This document shows, one piece after another, positions 1-8,467 of a stretch of DNA of 56,441 nucleotides. Each line of letters begins with the position of its first letter. The stretch's first letter is position 1. The position numbers and the translations under genes were made by a program. The notes beneath the pieces were generated by a model. That model was not told where the DNA came from. It searched no databases and worked only from the letters and a program-made list of their open reading frames with translations. Source of the stretch: Candidatus Limosilactobacillus faecipullorum (GTDB lineage Bacteria; Bacillota; Bacilli; Lactobacillales; Lactobacillaceae); assembly GCA_019118465.1 (NCBI GenBank), contig DWYX01000041.1:1-56441 (forward strand), given 5' to 3'.

Positions 1-87
1 TCTTGTGGAGCTAAACAAGGACGGATTTATCTGGATGAAGCAACAAGTAGACCACTTGGTCAATTGGTAAAAAATTTAAGACTCTAA
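1..87 (+). CDS. C-terminal end of an unidentified protein (cut by window edge)
   Basis: Frame 1 is open from the first base to a TAA at 85-87 and gives 28 residues ending in LGQLVKNLRL. The codon choice resembles neighbouring genes and a promoter-containing gap follows, so this is probably the end of a real gene. I do not recognise the family from so short a piece. Confidence 0.45.
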   Translation, partial: SCGAKQGRIYLDEATSRPLGQLVKNLRL

Positions 88-145
88 AAGTGCATATATA
101 CGGGTTGCCCCCAAAACCTTGACAGATACAAGTAAGCTCAGGTGG

Positions 146-174
146 TTGACATTTGTCGATCAAACGACTAGGAT
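146..174 (+). promoter_or_regulatory. Sigma-A-type promoter of the cysteine-leader/ABC transporter operon
   Basis: TTGACA at 146-151 is followed after 17 bases by TAGGAT at 169-174. The spacer contains a small inverted repeat (GTCG-atcaaa-CGAC). Transcription would start near 181 and run into the leader ORF. Called from consensus only. Confidence 0.6.
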
Positions 175-216
175 TAAACTTAAATTAAAGATCAATGAAA
201 AACAGGAGGAAACGAA

Positions 217-321
217 ATGGTTTGGGATTCCCAAATGCAAATGATGACGATGCCGTGTTGTTGTTCAAACAACCGGTTATTTGGGCATCCTCAAATTTCA
301 GCGTTCCGAAGGGATCATTAG
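217..321 (+). CDS. Cysteine-rich leader peptide (34 aa), probable attenuator uORF
   Basis: A short ORF has an excellent Shine-Dalgarno (AGGAGG at 205-210) and an ATG at 217. It encodes 34 residues with three consecutive Cys codons (TGT TGT TGT, 256-264) after four Met residues in the preceding part, and stops at 319-321, twenty bases before an intrinsic terminator. It lies between a good promoter and an amino-acid ABC operon whose binding protein resembles cyst(e)ine-binding proteins. A short translated ORF with a run of one amino acid's codons ahead of a terminator is the classic attenuation layout. I infer that ribosome stalling at Cys codons when Cys-tRNA is scarce favours read-through. 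It is too short for ordinary gene callers. Confidence 0.7.
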   Translation: MVWDSQMQMMTMPCCCSNNRLFGHPQISAFRRDH

Positions 322-340
322 GTTAAAACCGATGATTTGA

Positions 341-381
341 AAGCACTCGCTGTTCCATTGGGGATAGCGAGTGCTTTTTTC
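341..381 (+). terminator. Intrinsic terminator (attenuator) ahead of the ABC transporter operon
   Basis: The stem AAGCACTCGCT (341-351) pairs with AGCGAGTGCTT (366-376) and a T-run follows. It lies between the Cys-rich leader ORF and the first permease, so it must be read through for operon expression. CAGCG at 299-303, inside the leader ORF, can pair with CGCTG at 349-353, and TCAAAT near 291-296 with ATTTGA near 336-340. This gives a plausible competing antiterminator. Confidence 0.75.
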
Positions 382-401
382 TTTGAGAGGAGGAGAAGCT
401 T

Positions 402-1061
402 TTGAGTTGGTCAGTGATTGTCCAGAGCTTACCGACGTTTGAAAAGGCGTTGTGGGTAACGATCTGGATGTCAGCAGTTGGGATTGCCTTAGCAGCCCTG
501 GTTGGGTTAATCGTTAGCTTAGCTGAGTATTTCCGGGTTCCGGTTTTGCGACAGGTCCTAACAGTTTATGCAGAAGTGGCGCGGAATACGCCGTTGTTGT
601 TGCAATTATTCTTTCTTTACTATGCCTTTCCGGTATTAGGCTGGAAAATGTCAGCTACGGCCTGTGGGATTGTGGGTCTAACCTTTTTAGGCGGGGCCTA
701 CATGGCTGATGGCTTTACCGGGGGCTTTGAGGGGGTAAGCAAAACTCAGATTGAAAGTGGTAAAGCCTTGGGGATGAGCGATTGGCAACTAGCTCGGTAC
801 GTGGTTTTCCCGCAAGGGTTAGCCTTGAGCGTACCGGCCTTTGCTGCTAACGTGATCTTCTTGATCAAAGAAACTTCAATCTTCTCCGTGGTGGCGATTC
901 CAGAATTAACGAATACGGCTCTGGACTTAATTGGCTTGTACTATCGGAGCAACGAGTATTTGTTAGTTTTAGTTTTAGCCTATGCCGTAATTTTAATTCC
1001 AGTAATTCTGTTTTTAGATTGGCTTGAAAGGAGGGTTCGCCATGGCGCATTCGGGAATTAA
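402..1061 (+). CDS. Amino-acid ABC transporter permease (HisM/GlnP type), probable cyst(e)ine uptake
   Basis: This 219-residue integral membrane protein of the polar amino-acid permease family is first gene of a four-gene importer operon. The start is TTG at 402, preceded by GAGGAGGAG. Hydrophobic segments lie near residues 15-40, 60-80, 90-110, 145-165 and 185-205. The ATPase-contact (EAA) loop is visible around ESGKALGMSDWQLARYVVFP. Its 3' end overlaps the second permease by 20 bases, so the two are translationally coupled and probably form a heterodimeric channel. The substrate is inferred from the Cys leader and the downstream binding protein, not from this sequence. Confidence 0.88.
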   Translation: MSWSVIVQSLPTFEKALWVTIWMSAVGIALAALVGLIVSLAEYFRVPVLRQVLTVYAEVARNTPLLLQLFFLYYAFPVLGWKMSATACGIVGLTFLGGAYMADGFTGGFEGVSKTQIESGKALGMSDWQLARYVVFPQGLALSVPAFAANVIFLIKETSIFSVVAIPELTNTALDLIGLYYRSNEYLLVLVLAYAVILIPVILFLDWLERRVRHGAFGN

Positions 1062-1725
1062 TGTCCTCTTTGCGGGACATAATTTTGCCCGGCTAATGGG
1101 CGGTTTATGGACCTCAGTTTGGATCGCCGCTTTGTCGATCCTCTTTGGCGGAATTTTAGGAATCTTTTTTGGCTTTTTACGGACCCGGTCGAACCGTTTA
1201 GTGAAACTGATCTTTCGCTTATATCTTGAATTCTTCCGGATTGTTCCAACCGTTGTGTTATTGTTTTTGGTTTACTATATTTTGCCACGACAATTTAATG
1301 TAAACTGGCCCGGAACCTGGATGGCGGTGCTAGCTTTCACGCTCTGGGTAGCTGCCGAGTACTCTGATATTGTGCGCGGCGCTTTGGAGTCAGTTCCAAA
1401 ACACCAAATTGAAGCGGGGGAAGCTTTGGGGCTAAATGATCGTCAATTATTCTGGTACGTTTCTCTTCCACAAGCCTTTCAATTGGCTTTGCCCGGAACG
1501 ATTAACTTGGCAACCCGGGTGATTAAAACCACTTCTTTATTGATGTTGATTAGCGTAATGGATGTGATCAATATTGGCCAACAAATCATCGAAGCGAATA
1601 ACAACGAACATCCAACCACGGTTTTCTGGGTTTACGGGTTAATTTTTATCCTCTATTTTATCGTCGATTATCCTTTATCCTGGTGGGAACGACGGTTGCG
1701 AAAGAGTAGTAAGGAGGTTAAGTAA
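1042..1725 (+). CDS. Amino-acid ABC transporter permease, second subunit
   Basis: A 227-residue polar amino-acid permease, partner of the preceding gene. I chose ATG 1042 because AAGGAGG lies 7 bases upstream; an in-frame TTG at 1024 lies upstream of that site and is unlikely. The EAA loop is seen as EAGEALGLNDRQLFWYVSLP. There are about five transmembrane segments, and the C-terminus is basic (RRLRKSSKEVK). It overlaps both the upstream permease and the downstream ATPase (TAATG at 1723-1727), indicating one tightly coupled operon. Confidence 0.88.
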   Translation: MAHSGINVLFAGHNFARLMGGLWTSVWIAALSILFGGILGIFFGFLRTRSNRLVKLIFRLYLEFFRIVPTVVLLFLVYYILPRQFNVNWPGTWMAVLAFTLWVAAEYSDIVRGALESVPKHQIEAGEALGLNDRQLFWYVSLPQAFQLALPGTINLATRVIKTTSLLMLISVMDVINIGQQIIEANNNEHPTTVFWVYGLIFILYFIVDYPLSWWERRLRKSSKEVK

Positions 1726-2465
1726 TGGCAACTGAATTAATGCGGGTTGATCATTTAGACAAGTATTATGGTGACTGGCAGGCTCTGCATGATATTAACT
1801 TTTCGATTCACGAAGGAGAGGTAATTGCTTTAGTTGGGCCTTCGGGTTCCGGAAAGAGTACCTTGATTCGAACCCTAAATGGTTTGGAACCTTATCAAAA
1901 GGGGACGATCACTTTTGAAGGAAAAAAGGTGACCCCCGATAAGGTAAGCTGGCAAAAGTTACGCCAAGAAATTGGGATGGTTTTTCAGAGTTATGATTTG
2001 TTTCCGAACTTAACGGTGATGGGCAACATTCTCTTGGGACCAACCAAGGTTCAAAAACGAGATGAAGGCGAAGTGAAGGCAGAAGCCCAAAAGTTACTGG
2101 AACGGTTTGAATTAGCGGATCAAGCTGATGCCTATCCGCGGCAACTTTCTGGGGGACAAAAGCAACGAATCGCAATTATCCGGGCACTGGTTATGCATCC
2201 CAAGTTGATGTTATTTGATGAAGTTACCGCCTCGCTTGACCCCGAAATGGTTCGGGGAGTCTTAAACATTATGCAAGAACTAGCCGAAAAGGACCACATG
2301 ACAATGATCATTGTGACCCACGAGTTGACCTTTGCCGCTAAGGTTGCCGATCAGGTCCTGTTCCTTGAAGATGGCCGTCTCCGTGAAACCACTTCTGCCA
2401 AGCAATTCTTCACCAACCCCCAAGCCGACCGGGCCAAAGAGTTCTTGGCAAGTATGGATTATTAA
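1725..2465 (+). CDS. Amino-acid ABC transporter ATP-binding protein
   Basis: A 246-residue ATPase of the GlnQ/HisP class that energises the two preceding permeases at the inner face of the membrane. Walker A is GPSGSGKST at residues 38-46, the Q-loop is MVFQSYD near 86-91, the ABC signature LSGGQ is at 141-145, and Walker B LMLFDE is at 161-166. The usual [10 protein letters not shown] reads DEVTASLDPE here, a conservative change also known in this subfamily. The start codon overlaps the upstream stop. A 204-base gap containing a dispersed repeat separates it from the binding-protein gene. Confidence 0.92.
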   Translation: MATELMRVDHLDKYYGDWQALHDINFSIHEGEVIALVGPSGSGKSTLIRTLNGLEPYQKGTITFEGKKVTPDKVSWQKLRQEIGMVFQSYDLFPNLTVMGNILLGPTKVQKRDEGEVKAEAQKLLERFELADQADAYPRQLSGGQKQRIAIIRALVMHPKLMLFDEVTASLDPEMVRGVLNIMQELAEKDHMTMIIVTHELTFAAKVADQVLFLEDGRLRETTSAKQFFTNPQADRAKEFLASMDY

Positions 2466-2590
2466 GAAAACTGTTTTGCCAGGTTGAGGCGATGAGAAGA
2501 ATAAAATACTCGCTAAAGTCAACTTTAGCTGGATTTGAGATCATGTACTTATCTAGAGCGTCAACCCTAGCAAAGCCGGATTGTGCAGAA
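2463..2590. repeat. Dispersed intergenic repeat, copy A
   Basis: The gap between the ATPase and binding-protein genes contains CCAGGTT...GGCG.TGA.AAGAA and, at 2567-2586, a 20-base block starting CTAGCAAAGCCGG. That block is identical to 41043-41062. It belongs to the repeat family described under the findings. Confidence 0.55.
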
Positions 2591-2669
2591 TGCTACCTCA
2601 AACAAGTTGCATATTTCACAAAGTGAATAATTTACAATTAAAACACTCATTATCTGAGGAGGAAAAATC

Positions 2670-3518
2670 ATGAAATACCTTAAGCGAATTATCTTAGTTG
2701 TTGCGAGCCTAGTCCTTGCTTTATCTGGCCTTTGGGCAGGCTTAGCCGCCAACCAAACCCATGCCCAAGCGGCGGCTAATCAATCTTCGGTTGCTGCCAT
2801 TAAGAAGCGGGGTGTAATTCGGATTGCTGTTTTTGGTGACCTCAAGCCATATGGTTGGGTGAACCAAGACGGTAAGCGGGTTGGTTACGACGTTTACTTA
2901 GCCCGTCAAATCGGGAAGGACCTTGGGGTTAAGGTCAAGTTTGTTCAGGTTAACGCTAACAACCGCGTGGACACTTTAAACTCTAACAAGGCCGACTTGG
3001 TCCTTGCTAACTTCACGGTTACTAAGGAACGGAAGCAAATCGTTGACTTCGCAAAGCCATACATGAAGGTTTCAGTGGGGGTCGTTTCCAAGAAGAGTCA
3101 CCCAATTACTAAATTAAGTCAATTGAAGGGGAAGAAGTTAATCATTAACAAGGGGACGACGGCCGAAAACTACTTCACACAACACCAAACTGGCGTTACC
3201 CAATTGAAGTTTGATTCCAAGACTCAACAATTTAACGCTTTGAAGCACGGCCGGGCGCAAGCTTTAGCCGATGACAACTCTTACCTTTACGCTTGGGTTA
3301 AGAACAATCCATCTTACACGGTAAGTATTAAGCATCTTGGAGCCCAACAGTCCATTTCACCAGCTGTTAAGAAGGGAAACAAGTCGCTTTTAAACTGGAC
3401 GAACAAAGAAATCACTAAATTGAACAAGAACGGGTTCTTTGAAAAGGACTTTAACCAAGAATTGAAGCCATATTTCGGGAAAGAAGTTAAGGCCAACGAT
3501 ATTATTTTAGAAAAGTAA
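2670..3518 (+). CDS. Extracellular amino-acid-binding protein, BspA/cystine-binding type
   Basis: A 282-residue family-3 solute-binding protein with an N-terminal signal (KRIILVVASLVLALSGLWAG, cleavage probably after a HAQA-like site). No Cys follows the hydrophobic stretch, so it is not a lipoprotein. The mature part is very Lys-rich. Family blocks include GVIRIAVFGDLKPYGWV, GYDVYLARQIGKDLGV, NFTVTKERKQIVDFAKPY and KGTTAENYF. Basic, lipobox-free binding proteins of this kind (BspA, CnBP, MapA) are known from L. fermentum and L. reuteri, and BspA functions in cystine uptake. That agrees with the Cys leader upstream. ATG 2670 follows GAGGAGGAAA. A strong hairpin terminator follows. Confidence 0.85.
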   Translation: MKYLKRIILVVASLVLALSGLWAGLAANQTHAQAAANQSSVAAIKKRGVIRIAVFGDLKPYGWVNQDGKRVGYDVYLARQIGKDLGVKVKFVQVNANNRVDTLNSNKADLVLANFTVTKERKQIVDFAKPYMKVSVGVVSKKSHPITKLSQLKGKKLIINKGTTAENYFTQHQTGVTQLKFDSKTQQFNALKHGRAQALADDNSYLYAWVKNNPSYTVSIKHLGAQQSISPAVKKGNKSLLNWTNKEITKLNKNGFFEKDFNQELKPYFGKEVKANDIILEK

Positions 3519-3526
3519 ATGAAGTC

Positions 3527-3564
3527 GAGCCTGGGAAGAAACTCGTATTTCTTCCCAGGCTCTC
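3527..3564 (+). terminator. Intrinsic terminator after the ABC transporter operon
   Basis: GAGCCTGGGAAGAA (3527-3540) pairs with TTCTTCCCAGGCTC (3549-3562), and a T/C-rich tail follows. The same stem type recurs at 18979-19016 and, in a variant, at 35669-35706. Confidence 0.75.
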
Positions 3565-3589
3565 TTGCATCTCCGAAGGTTACTCAGTA

Positions 3590-3700
3590 ACTAAGGTCAA
3601 AAAGCACGGCCTTAGCGGATAAGTGCGAACGAAAGGCCGATTCTAATGAATCAACCTTCGTTCTTCTTATCCCAACCAGGCCGTCAAGGAGCTTTTTTCC
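3590..3700. repeat. Dispersed repeat copy B with nested inverted arms
   Basis: Four nested complementary pairs run in order: AAAAAGC/GCTTTTT, CGGCCT/AGGCCG, GGATAAG/CTTATCC and GAACGAA/TTCGTTC. They form a roughly 100-base imperfect hairpin. The stretch CTAAGGTC..CACGGCCTTA matches, in reverse complement, the block at 46310-46340. No ORF is present. Confidence 0.6.
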
Positions 3701-3718
3701 CAACCTCTAGCTCCTAAC

Positions 3719-3765
3719 AGAAAACCACCCATCTAGTCGGAGATGATTAGATGGGTGGTTTTTGC
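3719..3765. terminator. Bidirectional terminator between the ABC operon and trpS
   Basis: AAAACCACCCATCTA and TAGATGGGTGGTTTTT form a 15-bp stem around a 12-base loop, with T-runs on both strands. It closes the trpS transcript on the minus strand and backs up the terminator at 3527. Confidence 0.75.
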
Positions 3766-3772
3766 TTTAAGA

Positions 3773-3877
3773 TTATGCAGTCATTTGGTAGAGGATGGGG
3801 AAAAGCTCCTCCAGTTCCGCTTCAAAAGCGATCATTGAGATAAGCTGACCGCCATGAACCTGGCTAGCATCGTATGT
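3773..3877 (-). pseudogene. Orphan C-terminal gene fragment downstream of trpS
   Basis: Read on the minus strand directly after the trpS stop, one frame is open for 33 codons ending with TAA at 3773-3775. It includes HGGQLISMIAFEAELEELF and then PILYQMTA. There is no start codon or ribosome site; an in-frame TAA precedes it. The amphipathic, protein-like composition and its place before the shared terminator suggest the remnant of a gene once in the trpS operon. I cannot name the family. Confidence 0.45.
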
Positions 3878-5109
<1,232 letters not shown>

Positions 5110-5115
5110 ATTTTG

Positions 5116-5143
5116 ATTATAACTTTTTAGCTTGGAAATGCAA
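5116..5143 (-). promoter_or_regulatory. Promoter of the trpS T-box transcript
   Basis: On the minus strand TTGCAT (5143-5138) is followed by 16 bases and then a consensus TATAAT (5121-5116), about 7 bases before the inferred leader start. The promoter starts only a few bases after the tyrS stop codon, so trpS is independently transcribed. Confidence 0.65.
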
Positions 5144-5147
5144 GCCT

Positions 5148-6398
5148 TTAGTCGACCTTGGCTAGGGTGTAGTTCTTCTTCCCCCGCCGGATGATGACGT
5201 ATTTGCCATCAAAGTGATCAGCAGGGTTAATAGTGGCTGCTTCGTCAGTAACCTTTTCGCCGTTAACCCGGATGGCCCCGTTTTTTACGTCTTCGCGAGC
5301 TTGGCGCTTGGATGGTTCAATCTTGGTATCAACTAACCAGTCGATGATGTTCTTTGGTTCAGCACTAACTGCGACGGAGGGAGTACCTGCAAAGGCTTGT
5401 TCCACTTCATCAACGCTCAAGTCTTGGACGTTCCCCGAGAAGAGGAGTTGGGAAATCTTGATGGCTTGTTCCGTGGCAGCTTCCCCGTGAACGAAGGTGG
5501 TAACTTCGGCAGCTAACCGTTTTTGTGCTTCCCGCTTCCAAGGTTCGGTCTTTACTTTTTCAGCTAAGGCGTTAATTTCGTCTTGATTTAAGAAAGTAAA
5601 GTACTTCAAGTATTTGACAACGTCCCGGTCATCTTGGTTCAACCAGAATTGGTAGAACTCGTAAGGGGAGGTCTTCTTTTCGTCTAACCAAACGGCTCCC
5701 CCAGCGGTCTTGCCAAACTTGGTACCGTCAGCCTTAAGCATCAATGGGATTGTTAAACCGTAAACTTCAGCGTCAGCCCCTTCCGTCTTGTGGATCAGGT
5801 CAATTCCGGAAGTGATGTTACCCCATTGGTCCGAACCCCCAATTTGAAGTTGGACGTCGTTGTGCTTGTAGAGGTGCAAGAAGTCAACGGCTTGGAGGAT
5901 TTGGTAGGTGAATTCAGTAAAGGAAATTCCGGAAGCTAACCGACTAGCCACCACTTCTTTGTTTAGCATCGTGTTGATGTTAAAGAGCTTCCCAAAGTCC
6001 CGTAAGAAGTCAATCATTGAGAATTGACTTAACCAGTCGTAGTTATCAACAATGGTAAAGTTTTCGGTGCCAAAGAGCTTAACCATTTGGGCGGTTAAGG
6101 CCTGCTTGTTGTGTTCCAATTGGGATTCGGTTTGCAGGGTCCGTTCCGTTTTCCGGCCGGATGGGTCACCGATGGCCCCAGTTCCGCCACCGATGATGAT
6201 GACGGGGTGGTGACCAGCTAATTGGAACCGCTTGAGCATCATAAAGGGAATTAAGTGCCCAATGTGGAGACTATCACCCGTTGGGTCCGTTCCGCAGTAA
6301 AGGCTAATTTTCTTTTCGCTAGTTAACTTTTTGAGTCCTGCTTCATCCGTTACTTGATTTAAGGCGCCGCGCCATTTTAATTCATCGACGATATTCAT
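5148..6398 (-). CDS. tyrS: Tyrosine--tRNA ligase
   Basis: A 416-residue class I synthetase that attaches tyrosine to tRNA-Tyr. HIGH is at residues 45-48 (SLHIGHLIP), the KMSKS equivalent is KFGKT, and the tyrosine-binding region GGSDQWGNIT is clear. The C-terminal about 65 residues look like an S4 RNA-binding domain (KNGAIRVNGEKV). I start at ATG 6398-6396 with ACGGAGGATC upstream. A longer open frame to 6455 is translated leader RNA. The gene is controlled by its own T-box, and trpS lies downstream with a separate T-box, giving a tandem aromatic synthetase pair. Confidence 0.97.
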   Translation of the reverse strand: MNIVDELKWRGALNQVTDEAGLKKLTSEKKISLYCGTDPTGDSLHIGHLIPFMMLKRFQLAGHHPVIIIGGGTGAIGDPSGRKTERTLQTESQLEHNKQALTAQMVKLFGTENFTIVDNYDWLSQFSMIDFLRDFGKLFNINTMLNKEVVASRLASGISFTEFTYQILQAVDFLHLYKHNDVQLQIGGSDQWGNITSGIDLIHKTEGADAEVYGLTIPLMLKADGTKFGKTAGGAVWLDEKKTSPYEFYQFWLNQDDRDVVKYLKYFTFLNQDEINALAEKVKTEPWKREAQKRLAAEVTTFVHGEAATEQAIKISQLLFSGNVQDLSVDEVEQAFAGTPSVAVSAEPKNIIDWLVDTKIEPSKRQAREDVKNGAIRVNGEKVTDEAATINPADHFDGKYVIIRRGKKNYTLAKVD

Positions 6399-6633
6399 AT
6401 TCAGATCCTCCGTTGATTTTGGCTTTCGGGTTAATAAAAAATCGTCCCATGACATTTAGCCATGGGACGATCTTAACCGTGGTACCACCCAACTTTGTAC
6501 TTAACGTACCTCATTTTAACCCGATTCAATTTTAGCTTTTCGCTGTAATTCGTTAACTAGCTGTGCGGTAACTTCCAGCGCCGTTACCTCTCTTTGTCAG
6601 GGAACTAGCTAACTACTTCGACGAAAAATAGTT
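6399..6633 (-). ncRNA. T-box riboswitch of tyrS (Tyr specifier TAC)
   Basis: The minus-strand T-box core TGGGTGGTACCACGGT is at 6475-6490. A perfect terminator follows (GATCGTCCCATGG pairing with CATGGGACGATT, then a T-run, about 6430-6470). The specifier appears as GAAT-TAC-A, the complement of GTA at 6545-6547, which is a Tyr codon and agrees with the gene. The promoter lies just upstream. Confidence 0.9.
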
Positions 6634-6639
6634 AAGCTC

Positions 6640-6668
6640 ATTAAACAATGTTTGGGGCGGGGTGTCAA
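6640..6668 (-). promoter_or_regulatory. Promoter of the tyrS T-box transcript
   Basis: On the minus strand TTGACA (6668-6663), a 17-base spacer and TTTAAT (6645-6640) give a good sigma-A promoter that places the start near 6633. Confidence 0.65.
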
Positions 6669-7006
6669 GAGAAAAAGAAGGAGTTTCCAGCGGGAATGGC
6701 GATCATTATTAAATATTGTTTTTTGCACCCAACAGATCTAAAAATCTGCGCAAGCTACGTCAAATTACGCCGGATCCCAGATCTGTGCGGTACTAATTTT
6801 GCTAAAATGATGAATTCAAGCTTTAAAATTTAAGCTTAATTAAATTAACTTTTTCTCCTAACTTAATTTAGAAAACACGATTAGAAATTGATTACAACTT
6901 TTTAATTTACGCAATCGTCTTATGATTGTGTCGAAAGTCAAATCATCGTGTTAGAGTATTAACCAATTATAAAAGTTAAAAAAGTTAAGTAAGGGAGTGG
7001 CGTGCA
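6669..7006. other. Intergenic region upstream of the glutamine transporter
   Basis: This AT-rich gap shows no convincing gene. It contains AAGCTT...AAGCTT palindromic sequence at about 6819-6838. It also has a larger inverted repeat, AACACGAT (about 6874-6881) with ATCGTGTT (about 6944-6951), enclosing a smaller pair GCAATC/GATTG(T). The latter could fold in an untranslated leader of the transporter. I could not fix a convincing promoter. Confidence 0.3.
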
Positions 7007-8464
7007 ATGAGAAAACATTGGCTAACTAAATTGCTAATGAGTTTGGCGGTTCTAGTCGGCTTTGGATTGGTGATGGGTCGGCAGGAACCGATCCACGCTG
7101 CGAGTGAACCCACATATACAATTGGGACCGTTGATAGTTTTGAACCATTTGAAATTCCAAACAACCGGGGTACATACAATGGTAAAAACCCAGGAATTGA
7201 AATTGAAATGCTTCAGCAAATTGCCAAGCATGAAGGTTTTAAGTACCGGTTAAAGGTCATGAGCTTTGATGCAACCTTAACGGCCCTCCAAGCGGGGCAA
7301 ATTGATGCTTCCATGGGTGGGATGAGTGTTACTGACGAACGGAAAGCTACGATTGATTTTACTAAGTCTTACTATGATTCTGGGGTTGTCATGGCCGTCG
7401 CAAGTAATAGTAACATTAAGTCGTTAAAGCAATTAAAGGGTAAGACCGTCGCCGTTAAGTCTGGGACCAGTGGTGCCATTTATGCTAAGTCGATTGCTAA
7501 CAAGTATGGCTTTAAGATTAAGTACTACAAAACCGATAACACGATGTGGTCTGATGTGGCCAACGGGAACTCCGCTGCCACCTTTGATGATGAACCAGTA
7601 CTACGTTACGGAATCCGAAACGGGATGAAGTTAAGGGTTGTTACCAAGGCAGTTAACTCCCAACCAGTAGCTATGGGGATCAAGAAGGGCCAAAATCAAG
7701 AACTCCTTCACAAATTAAACGATGGGATTACTTGGATGCAAAAGACGGGCCGGATGCAAAAACTGTTGGATAAGTACACGAAGGGTTCAGCTTCCAAGGC
7801 TGACTCGGCTAGTCAGCGGACGATTCCTGCTTTGATTAAGAACAACGCCGGTGCTTTGTCCGCTGGGTTAGTTGAAACCTTGAAGTTAACGATCGTGGGA
7901 GCCTTTTTAGCCCTTGTCTTCGGGATTGTACTTGGGGTAATGGGAATTGCCGAAAACAAAGTTCTGACCGGGATTTCTTCAACTTTGATCTACATTTTCC
8001 GGGGGATGCCGATGATTGTTTTGGCGTTCTTCATCTACATTGGAATGCCTGGTTTGATCGGTCACAAGATCCCGCTCTTTACCGCTGGGGTAATTACCTT
8101 AATGCTTGATGAAGGGGCTTATGTTGGAGCCATTGTTAAGGGCGGCTTTGATGCCGTTGACCGGGGACAATGGGAAGCAGCCCGGTCTTTGGGCTTGCCA
8201 TACTCCAAGGCGCTAGTTAAGGTTATCATGCCGCAAGGAATCAAGATCATGGTACCATCCTTGGTTAACCAATTCATTATCACCTTAAAGGACACGTCGA
8301 TTCTTTCCGCCATTGGGGTGATGGAATTAACCCAAACGGGGACGGTAATTATTTCCCGGAACCTGGAAGGGTTTAAGATGTGGTTAATCATCGGGGTAAT
8401 TTACATTGTCATTATTACCCTCTTAACCTGGTTATCTAACTACGTACAAAGAAAGGTGGCCTAG
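7007..8464 (+). CDS. glnP: Glutamine-type ABC transporter, fused binding protein and permease
   Basis: This 485-residue fusion imports glutamine or related amino acids (family inference). Residues 1-33 are a signal sequence. Residues about 36-265 form a family-3 binding domain (GTVDSFEPFEIP, MSFDATLTALQAGQIDASMGG, TDERKATIDFTKSYY). From about 285 there is a permease domain with an EAA loop (AARSLGLPYSKALVKVIMPQG). Fusion of binding and membrane domains is usual for GlnP in lactic acid bacteria. ATG 7007 follows AAGGGAG. The ATPase gene starts 3 bases after its stop. The GlnP name is by family; substrate specificity is not visible. Confidence 0.9.
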   Translation: MRKHWLTKLLMSLAVLVGFGLVMGRQEPIHAASEPTYTIGTVDSFEPFEIPNNRGTYNGKNPGIEIEMLQQIAKHEGFKYRLKVMSFDATLTALQAGQIDASMGGMSVTDERKATIDFTKSYYDSGVVMAVASNSNIKSLKQLKGKTVAVKSGTSGAIYAKSIANKYGFKIKYYKTDNTMWSDVANGNSAATFDDEPVLRYGIRNGMKLRVVTKAVNSQPVAMGIKKGQNQELLHKLNDGITWMQKTGRMQKLLDKYTKGSASKADSASQRTIPALIKNNAGALSAGLVETLKLTIVGAFLALVFGIVLGVMGIAENKVLTGISSTLIYIFRGMPMIVLAFFIYIGMPGLIGHKIPLFTAGVITLMLDEGAYVGAIVKGGFDAVDRGQWEAARSLGLPYSKALVKVIMPQGIKIMVPSLVNQFIITLKDTSILSAIGVMELTQTGTVIISRNLEGFKMWLIIGVIYIVIITLLTWLSNYVQRKVA

Positions 8465-8467
8465 CAA

